Assembly (NCBI RefSeq): GCF_000340885.1
Contig: NC_020291.1
Span: forward strand, 4,401,001 to 4,465,000
Direction: 5' to 3'
Length of the DNA stretch: 64,000 nt
From: Clostridium saccharoperbutylacetonicum N1-4(HMT)
GTDB lineage: Bacteria > Bacillota > Clostridia > Clostridiales > Clostridiaceae
Below, piece by piece: positions 26,119-35,882 of the stretch. Positions within the stretch are counted from its first letter, which is position 1; every line of letters starts with the position of its first letter. A program made the translations under genes and the position numbers. Under the pieces are notes generated by a model, which ran no database searches, had not been told where the DNA came from, and worked only from the letters and a program-made list of their open reading frames with translations.

Positions 26119-26997
26119 TTAAATTAATTGTGAAGCTCCTATTAAACCGGCATCATCTTGGAATTTAGCTAATTCTATTTTTAAATTTTCAGGGTAAAAA
26201 ACCTTGGACTTAGTATTTTCTTTTATAAGGTCAATTATTTTAGGATTATGAATTGCAACAGAGCCTCCTATTACAAAAATATCTGGATCAACTACTGCAC
26301 ATATATTAGCAATTCCCTTAGCCATATTTTCACAAAAATCTTCTACAACTTGTATAGCCACCTCATTCTTTGAATAATGCAATTCAAAAACCTCTTCAGC
26401 ATTTAACTTTCTATTTAATTTTTCACTGGCGATTCTTGCAATATTAGTACCACTGCATTGACCTTCTAATCCTCCTGCATTTAAACCATTGTGAGAATAT
26501 TTATCTTCATTAATAATAATATTGTTAATTTCAGCAGCCGCTGAATTAGCTCCTGCTATTATTTTATTTTCAAGTATATATGCGCCGCCTACTCCAGTTG
26601 AAATTGTAATGAAAAATACTGCTTCGTAGCCTTTCCCAGCTCCATAAATAGCTTCAGCTAATCCCGCAACATTAGCATCATTATTAAGCTTTGTTTTTAA
26701 AAGCGTTTTTTCTTCAAAGTATTTTACTATTTCAAAATTATTCCATCCAACTAAATTCACAGGATTTAGAATTTTGCCTTTTCTAATATCTAATGGACCT
26801 GGACAACCAATTCCGATTCCATTAAATTGATAATTGTTTTTTTCTTCATTAATGAAATCTATTAATTTATCCAAATTTGCAGTACATCCAAGAGCCACTT
26901 CATTATTAAATTTCACTTTTTTGATAAGCTGTCCACCTTCGTCAAAGATAGCACATCTTAATTGAGTGCCTCCAATATCTATTCCTACTTTATTCAT
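26119..26997 (-). CDS. ROK family sugar kinase
   Basis: The 292 residues carry the ROK ATP motif (VGIDIGGTQLRCAIF), the catalytic Asp segment (LNNDANVAGLAEAIYG) and the phosphate motif GVGGAYILENKIIAG. The CxCGxxGC zinc motif of many ROK kinases is not present; GGLEGQCSGTNIA stands in its place. The start at 26997 has an AAGGAGG site; an earlier frame start at 27039 has none. Placed downstream of the mannosidase operon, it may phosphorylate mannose or a related hexose. Confidence 0.85.
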   Translation of the reverse strand: MNKVGIDIGGTQLRCAIFDEGGQLIKKVKFNNEVALGCTANLDKLIDFINEEKNNYQFNGIGIGCPGPLDIRKGKILNPVNLVGWNNFEIVKYFEEKTLLKTKLNNDANVAGLAEAIYGAGKGYEAVFFITISTGVGGAYILENKIIAGANSAAAEINNIIINEDKYSHNGLNAGGLEGQCSGTNIARIASEKLNRKLNAEEVFELHYSKNEVAIQVVEDFCENMAKGIANICAVVDPDIFVIGGSVAIHNPKIIDLIKENTKSKVFYPENLKIELAKFQDDAGLIGASQLI

Positions 26998-27183
26998 TAT
27001 ATTTAACCTCCTTGATTTCAATTTCCTTGAAAATAGCAATTAACCTAACTTCATAATTTTATTAAATATATATGTTGCAATAGTAATTCCGCATTATTAA
27101 TTCAAGAAATCCTGTAAAGAAAGGTGGGAATCGAAAAAATAATTATTCATTACCAATTTCAAAAATCATATAATAATTCTGTT

Positions 27184-27465
27184 ATTGTTGCATAAGTTTG
27201 ATTATTAATGTAATATACATGCATAATTGAGAAATTATAATCGTAACACTACACAAGAAATCAGATACATTTTTCTGGAAGCAAGCATGTGAAATTGAGC
27301 TGATGATGGTTATTAGTGGAAGGTTGTTCCATTTTCTGCTTGTCATAAATTTACTTTAGGAACATGCAGAAATGGGTGCAACCTTCCACGTAGAACCATC
27401 CAGCGAAAATTTCACTAGTCCTGTGGAAGATAAATGTGTCTGATTTCGGTAATTGTTGCATAAGT
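27184..27465. repeat. 14-bp direct repeats flanking the large palindrome
   Basis: ATTGTTGCATAAGT occurs at 27184-27197 and again at 27452-27465, 268 bp apart. Similarity extends a few bases further (TTTGATT against TCTAATT). The pair brackets the palindrome at 27,257-27,447 but touches only its right end. Confidence 0.7.
27257..27447. repeat. Imperfect palindrome with 86-87-nt arms (MITE-like or structured RNA)
   Basis: The arms 27257-27343 and 27362-27447 are imperfect reverse complements around an 18-nt loop. They begin GAAATCAGATACATTT and GAAATCAGACACATTT (outer ends) and share GTGGAAGGTTG and CATTT(T)CTGC. As RNA this is one long rod. It sits 66 bp after the GH38 stop and 260 bp before the ROK start codon. 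It encodes no protein. It could be a miniature transposable element or a leader or 3'-UTR structure. The whole 26,998-27,512 interval has no gene. Confidence 0.8.
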
Positions 27466-27512
27466 CTAATTCTCGCTTTGGATATCTATAATTAAACATT
27501 GTAAAATATATG

Positions 27513-30500
27513 CTACATTATTCTGAAAGTCTTGATTTCATAAGGCTTAATATCAAAGGTAAATTCATTTGTATTTTCAGCAATGCATAAAATTTCTTCT
27601 TCAAGTAAGTTACATTCTATTATTTTGTTACAACTTATATCTAGACATGCTTTCACTTGTGTACGTTTATTTTCAAATTCATAAATTCTAATAATAGTAC
27701 CATTCCCATCTTCTGCTTTCTTTATAGTTTCAAGAACTATATTTTCAGCATCCAACTCAATGAGGCTTGTACTTTCATTTTCCACTTCATTGCTGCTCTC
27801 TGGATAGCTGGTCAAAAGAGGAAGATTTAGCATATAAGCTTCCTTTACAGTAGAACCTTTTTTCCAATTTCCCTTATGTGGTAATATTGAATACGTAAAA
27901 CAATGTTCTTCTTGGTCAGTTGTTAAATTAGGTTCTATTCCTGATTTTATAAGTGATAAGGTCATAAGCTGATTTTTTATGCCATAGCCATATTTACAGT
28001 CATTTAAAAGGCTTACACCATACCCACCATCGGATATATCTGCCCATTTATGTGCACATACCTCAAATTTTGCTTTATCCCAGCTGGTATTACCATGAGT
28101 TGGCCTTGTCAAATTTCCAAATTGAATATCATAGGTTGCTTCATTAGCATTGACATCTATTGGGAATTCAACCTTCATAAGCTGCTGATGCTCTTTCCAA
28201 TCTACATAAGTTTCAAAGTCAATTCTATTAGAGTTAGCATAAAAATAAACTTTTTGCCTTATTAATGAATTGCAATAGTTCCTTTCAGTTAGTAAAACTG
28301 CTTGGACAGGACCATTTTCTATCCATTCCAGCCTTGTAACTTCATCTGCAATCCATGATTTTCTATTATAATAAATATCAATATTCCAGTTATCAAATTC
28401 TCTTGGTTTATCCTCATAAACTCTAAATACATTTCCCTTTTCTCCAGCTTTTAAAACTTCACGGTTGGAAGTTTTATCAAGAAGTGATGTAAAGAAACCT
28501 GTAGAATCTATAGCTACTTTATAATAAGGCGTTTCTATTCCTCCATCAGTAATGTTAAATGGACTTTCATGATTTGTACCCTCATTAAATTTAAGCAACT
28601 TAAGCCCCTTTGCTGGAATGTCTTTAACCCATGCCACCAGCTTACCATCTTGAGTTTTTTGTACTGGGAAAACATCACCAGCTTCACTTATTAATTCAGT
28701 TGCATTCTTATTAAAATCTTCTAGCAAAATTTTATCACTACGCATAAAGGACAAAGTATTAACAACAGCAATTTGTTCTTTACCTGCTCCTAATTTTGAA
28801 GCAATTAACTCTAACCTCTCATTAGTTAAAGCTTCAACTTTATTTTTAATTTCTTCATATTCTAACTTTGTAACATCATAGGCTTCCTTAATTGCTGAAC
28901 CGGGCAGAATATCATGGAACTGATTAAGTAAAACTGTCTTCCATATTGAATCAATTTCTTCTTTAGGATAAGGCATACCATATTTTTCAGCCCAAACTGA
29001 AAGCATTTCTAAATCCATTAGTGCAAATTCACTCTTACGGTTACTGCGTTTATTTCTAGCCATTGAGGTATAAGTCCCTCTATGATACTCTAGATAAAGT
29101 TCTCCAATCCACTCTGGCACATCAGGATTATCAGCTAAAGCTTTATAAATCTTGTCAAAATAATTTTTTGAGAATTCCTGTTTAACTCTTGGTGCGCCAA
29201 TAATTCCTTTTTCCAATCTTCGACCATTTTCAAGCATTTCACGAGTTGGTCCACCGCCACCATCTCCATAACCATAACATACAAGAATATCATTATTTAA
29301 CTCTTTTTGTTGATATCTGTCCCAGCCACCCATTAAAGCTGCTGGGTGTAACATACCATTATAAGTTGTAAAAAAGCTTTCTTTAGGTTGATCTATACCT
29401 TTTGTTGTAATCAAATGTGTAAATATAGGTGTACCATCAATGCCATGCCACCAAAATGTATCATAAGGAAATTTATTAAATTCATTCCACGCAATTTTAG
29501 TAGTCATAAAATATTCTATTCCACATTTTTTCATAATTTGAGGTAATGCAGCTGAATATCCAAATACATCTGGGAGCCAAAGAATTTTGCTATCTACATC
29601 AAATTCTTCTTTAAAAAATTTCTTTCCATAGATAAACTGTCTAACTAGAGATTCCCCAGACGTTAAGTTACAATCTGCTTCAACCCACATTCCACCTTCA
29701 GGTTCCCATCGCTTTTCTAATACTTTCTCTTTTAACTTTCCATAAATTTCTGGATAACGATCTTTTAAAAATTCATATAATTGAGGTTGACTTGACATAA
29801 ATTTATACTCCGGATACTCATTCATTAATTTTAAAACAGTTGAAAAACTTCTAGCAACCTTTTCTCTAGTTTGACTTACTGTCCACAACCAAGCTACATC
29901 TATATGAGTATGCCCAATACAACTAGCTATCACTTCACTATGATCAGCAAGTGTACCATATACAGTTTTCTCAAGATATTCTTCAGTTTTCTTAATAGAG
30001 GAATAAAAAGACTGTGAATATGGCATACGAAGATCTAATAAATCAGCAGCCTTCTCAAGCTCAACCTCAAGAGACATTTTTGCACTATTATCATCTTCAA
30101 GCTTTTCAGCTATACATAAAGGTACATTAAAATCATGATATAATTTTAATATCTGCTCATCAACTTGAGTAACATGTCCTATAAGCAATAGTTCAACGTG
30201 TAGGGTTCCAGTATAAGATTGTAAATCAACTTTATACTTTTGTTTGGGCTTTGCACTTTCAGTAATTAGTATTTCCCTGTGGTTCATATCTACACCTTGG
30301 ACAGGAATATCGTTTATAAATGCTAAAAATTGAGGATTTCTCATATCCTCTGCTTCATCAATTTGTGTTTTTATAATTAAATATACTGGTTTATTTGAAT
30401 ATTCTTCTGGTACAGTAAATTCAGTTGTAAACCAAGAATGTTTATCTTTTCCCATCCAAATCATATTCTTACTATCAAATTCCTCCCATGGAGTTTGATC

Positions 30501-30629
30501 CATTTCAGCATCCTGTGGTCTAAGATAAAAGCCTTCTTTTTTCTTCCATTTAGTTATATCAAAAGATGTAACAGAAGATAATTTTTTTAATTCATTGCAA
30601 AGTATACGAATACGTTCTTTTCTAAACAT
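27513..30629 (-). CDS. Alpha-mannosidase, glycoside hydrolase family 38
   Basis: This 1038-residue GH38 enzyme removes alpha-linked mannose and is a zinc enzyme. The N-terminal catalytic domain has the zinc His/Asp in IGHTHIDVAWLWTVSQTREK and the nucleophile Asp region WLPDVFGYSAALPQI; a further metal His region is NQFHDILPGSAIKEA. The rest is the beta-rich C-terminal domains. There is no signal peptide, so it acts on imported oligosaccharides. The ATG at 30629 follows GGTGA. It is downstream of the sugar importer genes, after a hairpin. Confidence 0.93.
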   Translation of the reverse strand: MFRKERIRILCNELKKLSSVTSFDITKWKKKEGFYLRPQDAEMDQTPWEEFDSKNMIWMGKDKHSWFTTEFTVPEEYSNKPVYLIIKTQIDEAEDMRNPQFLAFINDIPVQGVDMNHREILITESAKPKQKYKVDLQSYTGTLHVELLLIGHVTQVDEQILKLYHDFNVPLCIAEKLEDDNSAKMSLEVELEKAADLLDLRMPYSQSFYSSIKKTEEYLEKTVYGTLADHSEVIASCIGHTHIDVAWLWTVSQTREKVARSFSTVLKLMNEYPEYKFMSSQPQLYEFLKDRYPEIYGKLKEKVLEKRWEPEGGMWVEADCNLTSGESLVRQFIYGKKFFKEEFDVDSKILWLPDVFGYSAALPQIMKKCGIEYFMTTKIAWNEFNKFPYDTFWWHGIDGTPIFTHLITTKGIDQPKESFFTTYNGMLHPAALMGGWDRYQQKELNNDILVCYGYGDGGGGPTREMLENGRRLEKGIIGAPRVKQEFSKNYFDKIYKALADNPDVPEWIGELYLEYHRGTYTSMARNKRSNRKSEFALMDLEMLSVWAEKYGMPYPKEEIDSIWKTVLLNQFHDILPGSAIKEAYDVTKLEYEEIKNKVEALTNERLELIASKLGAGKEQIAVVNTLSFMRSDKILLEDFNKNATELISEAGDVFPVQKTQDGKLVAWVKDIPAKGLKLLKFNEGTNHESPFNITDGGIETPYYKVAIDSTGFFTSLLDKTSNREVLKAGEKGNVFRVYEDKPREFDNWNIDIYYNRKSWIADEVTRLEWIENGPVQAVLLTERNYCNSLIRQKVYFYANSNRIDFETYVDWKEHQQLMKVEFPIDVNANEATYDIQFGNLTRPTHGNTSWDKAKFEVCAHKWADISDGGYGVSLLNDCKYGYGIKNQLMTLSLIKSGIEPNLTTDQEEHCFTYSILPHKGNWKKGSTVKEAYMLNLPLLTSYPESSNEVENESTSLIELDAENIVLETIKKAEDGNGTIIRIYEFENKRTQVKACLDISCNKIIECNLLEEEILCIAENTNEFTFDIKPYEIKTFRIM

Positions 30630-30717
30630 TAAAATCACCAAACTTTCAAACTAAATATTTTTATTAGTATTTATGTAAATTGATTTGATATTTTTTAAAT
30701 ATGCCTTATATAAATAA

Positions 30718-30761
30718 AATCCTATCAAAGGTATCTATTAAGTTACAACTTTGATAGGATT
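30718..30761 (-). terminator. Hairpin between the importer genes and the GH38 gene
   Basis: AATCCTATCAAAG and CTTTGATAGGATT form a perfect 13-bp stem with an 18-nt loop. It may stop part of the transcripts coming from the ABC importer genes before the mannosidase. Confidence 0.65.
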
Positions 30762-30785
30762 CATAATGTATAAAAAACTTATCTA

Positions 30786-31622
30786 TTATCCTTTAGCTGC
30801 ACCTTGCATGCTGAATCCTTTTGACATATATTTTTGAGAAATTATATATAGCAGTATAGATGGTGCTGCATAAAGCACGGAATATGCTGCTAAGGGTCCA
30901 TAAGCAATCATGCCATGATTTCCAAAAAACTGATATAGCATAACAGATGCTGGGTATTTTTCAGTAGTACTAATTAAGATGTATGGAACAAAGAAGTTTC
31001 CCCAGCTGCCAGAAAAAGTATAGATAGCTACAGTAAAAATTCCTGGAAGCATAACAGGTGTAATAATTTTTCTTAAGGCTGTAAAAACACCTGCTCCATC
31101 AACCCAAGCTGCTTCTTCAAGCTCTATTGAAACTGAATCCATGAAATTTTTCATCATCCAAATAGCATAAGGTAGTGCTGAAGCTGTTAGGAATAAAATT
31201 ACTCCAAAGATATTATCATATAGCTTTATAGTTATAAAAAGCTGATAAACAGGTACCATTAATGCTGTTATAGGAAGTGAAGTCATAAAAAGTACAGAAT
31301 ACATAAACATTTTTTTGTGCTTCATCTGATATCTGGAAAGTGGATATGCACACAAACCTGACACGACAACAACAAATACTGTTTGTAAAATAGAGATTAA
31401 CAATCCTATAACAAACGAACGTTGATTAGTTTGATTTTTCAATACATCAATATAATTACCCAAAGTTATATTTTTTGGTATCTGAAGTGCCTGAGATGCA
31501 CTGCTATCAAATGAAGCTACTATTACCCATAGCAATGGAAGGAAAAAACAAACACCAATTATACTAAGAATTGCATAAGGAAATACCTTTCCAAAAATTC
31601 TTCTTCTCCATTTCATATTCAT
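30786..31622 (-). CDS. Sugar ABC transporter permease, MalG type
   Basis: This 278-residue inner-membrane permease has about six membrane helices and the EAA loop (ELEEAAWVDGAGVFTALRKI), which contacts the ATPase. It pairs with the MalF-type permease 15 bp upstream. The C-terminal end (QKYMSKGFSMQGAAKG) is typical of the CUT1 MalG group. The cognate ATPase is not in the window; CUT1 systems in Firmicutes often share one (MsmK/MsmX). Confidence 0.93.
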   Translation of the reverse strand: MNMKWRRRIFGKVFPYAILSIIGVCFFLPLLWVIVASFDSSASQALQIPKNITLGNYIDVLKNQTNQRSFVIGLLISILQTVFVVVVSGLCAYPLSRYQMKHKKMFMYSVLFMTSLPITALMVPVYQLFITIKLYDNIFGVILFLTASALPYAIWMMKNFMDSVSIELEEAAWVDGAGVFTALRKIITPVMLPGIFTVAIYTFSGSWGNFFVPYILISTTEKYPASVMLYQFFGNHGMIAYGPLAAYSVLYAAPSILLYIISQKYMSKGFSMQGAAKG

Positions 31623-31637
31623 ACGTCTTACCTGCCT

Positions 31638-32537
31638 TTAAATTTTTACTTTAGATGCTTTTACATAGATAACACCTAATATTACACCAATTGTTAGAAG
31701 TATCATTGATATTGCAGTACCATAACCAATTTGAAAACTACCAAATGCATCATTATACATTAGCAATGGAAGCGTTGTTGTTGAATCTCCTGGCCCTCCA
31801 CCAGTCATCATATAAATCAATCCAAAGACACCAAGAGTAGAAAGTGTATTTAACATCATATTAGTTATAATAGAACCTTTTATATTAGGTAAAATTATTT
31901 TAAATAAAATGGCCATATTAGATGCACCATCAACTACTGCTGCTTCTTCAATATCCGTTGGAACATCATCTAAGGCAGCTTGATATACTAACATTGAAAA
32001 TGCTGTACCATGCCATGCATTAGCAATAACAATACTAAGCATAGGATATTTAAAAAGCCATGATACTGGTGTACCACCAAAAGCATTAATTATTAAATTA
32101 AGAGTACCAGCATCATTTAAAAAGTTAGCCATGCAAAGTGCACAAACAACTTCTGGCATAACCCAACCAGAAAGAACGATACTTCCTACAACTCTTCTGA
32201 AGATTGTATTTTTATTTTTCATTAAAACTGCAATAAGAAACCCAAATACCTGTTGTCCTATCAAAGAAGAGCAAACTAAGAAAACAAGTGTGTTAACTAT
32301 ACTTTTAAATACTTGAGTATCCTTTAACATCTGTCTGTAATTTTCTAAGCCTATAAACTTAAAATCTTGAGCTTGACTTCCTGTCAAGGACAAATTTGAA
32401 AACGAAAAAATTACAGTTAATACAATAGGAAAAATAAAAAATAATAACAAAAGTGAAACTGCAGGCAAAAGAAAAATATATTTTCCAAATTTCGATTTTT
32501 TGTTAAATAGCGAAGACATAACTCCAGCAACACTCAT
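31638..32537 (-). CDS. Sugar ABC transporter permease, MalF type
   Basis: The 299-residue permease has six helices and an EAA loop (DIEEAAVVDGASNMAILFKI). The ATG at 32537 has a clear AAGGAGGG site, so the longer frame from 32576 is not used. It lies 228 bp after the binding-protein gene. That gap contains only a partial GGGCAG/CTGCTC hairpin, which may lower permease expression relative to the binding protein. Confidence 0.92.
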   Translation of the reverse strand: MSVAGVMSSLFNKKSKFGKYIFLLPAVSLLLLFFIFPIVLTVIFSFSNLSLTGSQAQDFKFIGLENYRQMLKDTQVFKSIVNTLVFLVCSSLIGQQVFGFLIAVLMKNKNTIFRRVVGSIVLSGWVMPEVVCALCMANFLNDAGTLNLIINAFGGTPVSWLFKYPMLSIVIANAWHGTAFSMLVYQAALDDVPTDIEEAAVVDGASNMAILFKIILPNIKGSIITNMMLNTLSTLGVFGLIYMMTGGGPGDSTTTLPLLMYNDAFGSFQIGYGTAISMILLTIGVILGVIYVKASKVKI

Positions 32538-32765
32538 TCTTTTAACCCTCCTTACAATATATATGTACTCAGGCAAAATGCCTGGAAATTTTCAAAATTA
32601 ATAAAAGTTAATTCATTTCTCTTATATGAACTATATAGTTTGCAATAATATCGCTATATTACCAAACTAAAATATGTATTTAAATACTTTTAGTGCTATT
32701 TATATATTCAAAACAAGTATAAACGAGCAGTTTCATATACAGGCCCTGCCCGTTTATATTAATTT

Positions 32766-34142
32766 TTATTTATCAGTCACCTTATCATCTCCAGCGATTC
32801 TCGTTACATTTTGTGCATATTTTGCTATAGCATCAGCTGGTTTTGTTCCAGATGCAACTGCTTCAACCATTGATTGAATTTCAGTTGATACTGAAGGATA
32901 TTTATCTACTGCTGGTCTAAATATTGCATTTTTTAACATATCATTAGCTTGTTGATTAAATGGTATAGCCATAAAATCCTTATCTTCTGCTACATCTTTA
33001 CGAGTAGTGAGGAAGCCTGCTGCTTTATCTAATGAAAGCATATTTTCTTTATTCATAGCAAATTTTACAAATTCCATAGCTGCATCTTTGTTTTTACTTT
33101 GTTTAGGAATTGCAAGTGACCATCCACCTGCCATAGTTACAGTTTTTGGTTCTTGTCCTTTACTTGTAGGCATAGGTGCAAATCCGACTTTATTAGTATA
33201 ATCTGCCCATTCAGCAGGGCCACCCTTTGCCCAGTTACCTGAAGTCCAATATCCATCTAAACCAATACCAACTTTATCCTTAGGCATATACTGACGTGCA
33301 AAAGTGTTTCCTGCTTCTCCATTAAGAACTAGAGAAAGAGATGGACCATATCCCTTTTGATAAATTGTATCAACAAAGTTAAGTGCCTCTGTCATTTCAT
33401 TACTCTTTACAACCCATTTTTTGCTGTCTGAATCATAAAGTGTACCACCAGCACCATAAAGAAGCATTTCATAAGTCTGCATACTTGTAGCTTCGCCAGT
33501 AGCTTTTCCTGAATTCATCCAGAATGGAACTACATCTGGGCACTTTTCTTTAATTGTTGCACATGCTTGTAAAATCTCATCCCATGTTTTTGGTTGCCAG
33601 TTTTCAGTCAATCCTGCTTTTTTAAAGACTTCTTTATTGTACCAAAGTCCTCTTGAATCCGTGCTATATGGTACAGCGTAAACCTTTCCATCTGAGGCAG
33701 TAACACCTTTCTTTAAAGGCTCATTAAATTGGCTTGTCCAATCTGACCAACTATTTAATTGAGAGGTTAGATCTTCTAAATATCCAGCACTTGCATCTGA
33801 ATTTAACATAAAGGTATCTTCTGTTACAATATCAGGGCAATTTTCACCAGATTTTAATGCTAATGCAATTTTGGTAAAATAATCACCTTCTGATGCAGTG
33901 ATTGGTGCAGCAACAACCTTAACCTTAGGATTGTTATATTTTTTATTAACTTCTTCAATCCATTTTTTATAAGTGTCAGAACCATCATCTCTGTAAGTAA
34001 ATTTAAGTGTTATAGCTCCATCTGATGATTGATTTGAACTAGCAGCTTTGTCACTTGAGCTTCCACACGCAACCAAAGAACTTGTCATTATAATACCTGT
34101 TACTAATAACGAAATCTTTTTTAACATTTTTCTACTTAACAT
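32766..34142 (-). CDS. Extracellular sugar-binding lipoprotein (CUT1 ABC importer)
   Basis: This 458-residue solute-binding protein has a lipoprotein signal (KKISLLVTGIIMTSSLVACG, Cys at about 25) followed by a Ser-rich linker. Family 1 binding-protein features include the hydrophobic pocket region ending GGWSLAIPKQSKNKDAAMEF. The ATG at 34142 follows AGGAGGG. Located between GH125 and the permeases, it probably captures mannose-rich oligosaccharides; the ligand is inferred from context only. Confidence 0.92.
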   Translation of the reverse strand: MLSRKMLKKISLLVTGIIMTSSLVACGSSSDKAASSNQSSDGAITLKFTYRDDGSDTYKKWIEEVNKKYNNPKVKVVAAPITASEGDYFTKIALALKSGENCPDIVTEDTFMLNSDASAGYLEDLTSQLNSWSDWTSQFNEPLKKGVTASDGKVYAVPYSTDSRGLWYNKEVFKKAGLTENWQPKTWDEILQACATIKEKCPDVVPFWMNSGKATGEATSMQTYEMLLYGAGGTLYDSDSKKWVVKSNEMTEALNFVDTIYQKGYGPSLSLVLNGEAGNTFARQYMPKDKVGIGLDGYWTSGNWAKGGPAEWADYTNKVGFAPMPTSKGQEPKTVTMAGGWSLAIPKQSKNKDAAMEFVKFAMNKENMLSLDKAAGFLTTRKDVAEDKDFMAIPFNQQANDMLKNAIFRPAVDKYPSVSTEIQSMVEAVASGTKPADAIAKYAQNVTRIAGDDKVTDK

Positions 34143-34223
34143 AAAGTCCCTCCTATTTTTACTTATCATGGAATATTTATATAAACTTCACTATATAAAA
34201 TATAATGAGGTTAATATATCAAA

Positions 34224-35495
34224 TTAATCTACAAAAACTTTAATAATAAGTTCAGCAAAAAGCGAATCTGCCCAAGCGAACCAGCTTCTTGTAAAATCAT
34301 GAGGATCATTAGGATTAAAGCTCTCATGCATACATTCTTTTCCATCATCTGTTTCTATGATCATTTGAATAAGCTTACTTATTTCCTGAGGATCAATTGA
34401 AGTCATAGCCTGCATCATCAAACCAATTGGCCAAATGTTTCCAGCAGGAGTATGAGGACTTCCCACCCCTTTAGCGTATTTACCTTCATAATAATATGGA
34501 TTTTTGTTGCTTAAAACAAATCTACGTGTATTTTGATAAATCTCATCATCTACTGATGCATATCCTAAATAAGGAATAGAAAGTAGATTTGGAACATTTG
34601 CATCATCCATTAAATTATAATTACCCATACCATCAGTTTCGAAAGCATATATTTTTCCAAAGTCTTCTGTTTCAATAATTCCAAAGGAAAGTATTCCTTG
34701 TTCAATTTCTTTTCTTAGTTCTATGGCTCTAGTCTCTAAATTCTTATCTTTATAAATTGAAGCTGCAATTTCCTCCATAAATTTAAGCACAACTACTGCA
34801 AACATATTTGAAGGAATATTATATCCATATGTACAAGCATCATCACTTGGTCTAAAGCCTGACCAGGTCATTCCTGTATAATCAAGTGGCGCTCCCTTTC
34901 CTTCGTTTGGAAGAGTATCTGTATCTGGACAATTTTCTCTTTGAAATCTATACTCAGATTTTTCGTAATGGTGCTGTTCAACTTTCCATAAATTAATTAT
35001 TGTATTCATTACTTTATAAAAAGCTTCATCAAAAATTTCTTTACTACCACTAACTTTCCAATATTGATAAGCAAGCTGAATTGGATAACAAAGCGAGTCT
35101 ATCTCATACTTTCTCTCCCATACCCATGGGTTTTGAAGAGTTAAGTCTTCCTTCATTCCATGATTGTTTGGCTCCATATTGAAAGCATTTGCATAAGGAT
35201 CAATCCCTATATACATGATTTGCCGTTTAATCAACCCTTCAACAACTCGTGCGATTTGAGGATCTTTATTGACTAATGGTAAATAGTGTCTTACTTGAGC
35301 AGAAGAATCCCTTAACCACATAGCAGGAATATCTCCTGTTAAAATAAACGTAGTACCATCTTCTAAAATACTTGTCGTAGTGGCAAGTGTACTAAGATAA
35401 CAATTTTTAAACGTTTTCTTAAAACTTGTGTCTAATTGTTCTGCAATATCATCAACATATTGTAGAACAATTTCTGATATATTCAATATCTTCAC
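34224..35495 (-). CDS. Exo-alpha-1,6-mannosidase, glycoside hydrolase family 125
   Basis: GH125 enzymes are metal-independent inverting mannosidases acting on non-reducing alpha-1,6-mannose of N-glycan cores. The 423 residues include FILTGDIPAMWLRDSSAQVRHY, NAFNMEPNNHGMKEDLT and WERKYEIDSLCYPIQL, which are the conserved substrate-binding blocks. There is no signal peptide, so it is cytoplasmic. It is the first gene of the mannose-glycan operon. Confidence 0.93.
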   Translation of the reverse strand: MKILNISEIVLQYVDDIAEQLDTSFKKTFKNCYLSTLATTTSILEDGTTFILTGDIPAMWLRDSSAQVRHYLPLVNKDPQIARVVEGLIKRQIMYIGIDPYANAFNMEPNNHGMKEDLTLQNPWVWERKYEIDSLCYPIQLAYQYWKVSGSKEIFDEAFYKVMNTIINLWKVEQHHYEKSEYRFQRENCPDTDTLPNEGKGAPLDYTGMTWSGFRPSDDACTYGYNIPSNMFAVVVLKFMEEIAASIYKDKNLETRAIELRKEIEQGILSFGIIETEDFGKIYAFETDGMGNYNLMDDANVPNLLSIPYLGYASVDDEIYQNTRRFVLSNKNPYYYEGKYAKGVGSPHTPAGNIWPIGLMMQAMTSIDPQEISKLIQMIIETDDGKECMHESFNPNDPHDFTRSWFAWADSLFAELIIKVFVD

Positions 35496-35529
35496 TCTCC
35501 TTTCACCATGTTTTTTCTTACTTGACTAT

Positions 35530-35558
35530 ATTATATATTCCAATTTTGTCAAAGTCAA
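35530..35558 (-). promoter_or_regulatory. Promoter of the GH125-importer operon
   Basis: Minus-strand TTGACT (35553-35558) and TATAAT (35530-35535) with a 17-bp spacer. Transcription would start near 35523, 28 bp before the GH125 ATG. Confidence 0.7.
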
Positions 35559-35614
35559 TATATTAATTATACTTTTTAAATAAACATTGTCTATTTTATG
35601 TCAATCTAAATACA

Positions 35615-35637
35615 TTTAATATATTAAATATATTAAA
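35615..35637. promoter_or_regulatory. Candidate operator, 23-bp near-perfect palindrome
   Basis: The sequence runs TTTAATATATT-A-AATATATTAAA and is self-complementary apart from its centre. It lies about 57 bp upstream of the -35 box of the mannosidase operon. 18 of 23 positions match a site upstream of the GntR/LacI regulator gene at 37,104. High AT content makes chance similarity possible. The rest of 35,496-35,882 holds the promoter and the terminator at 35,809. Confidence 0.4.
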
Positions 35638-35808
35638 CGTATTTTTTATTTGTTATATTTACTCAATCATAGCTAATAGCTTACTCTTGCTTCTCGACCA
35701 ACTTAATCCCTTAGCCGTTTTATTCCCTTTAGCCATATATAAAACAAAAGATAACCTTTGATTTCATAGGCCTCTCAGGTCCTTAAAGTCTTTACTTTCT
35801 AGGCATTA

Positions 35809-35857
35809 AAAAAGGTGCTACAACTCTATTTAATAAATAGATTAGTAACACCTTTTT
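35809..35857 (-). terminator. Terminator of the GntR-type regulator
   Basis: AAAAAGGTG and CACCTTTTT form the base of the stem, with further pairing inside (CTATTTA/TAAATAG). It lies 26 bp after the regulator stop. Confidence 0.75.
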
Positions 35858-35882
35858 ATTTCTATAATTATTTATTTTCCTA

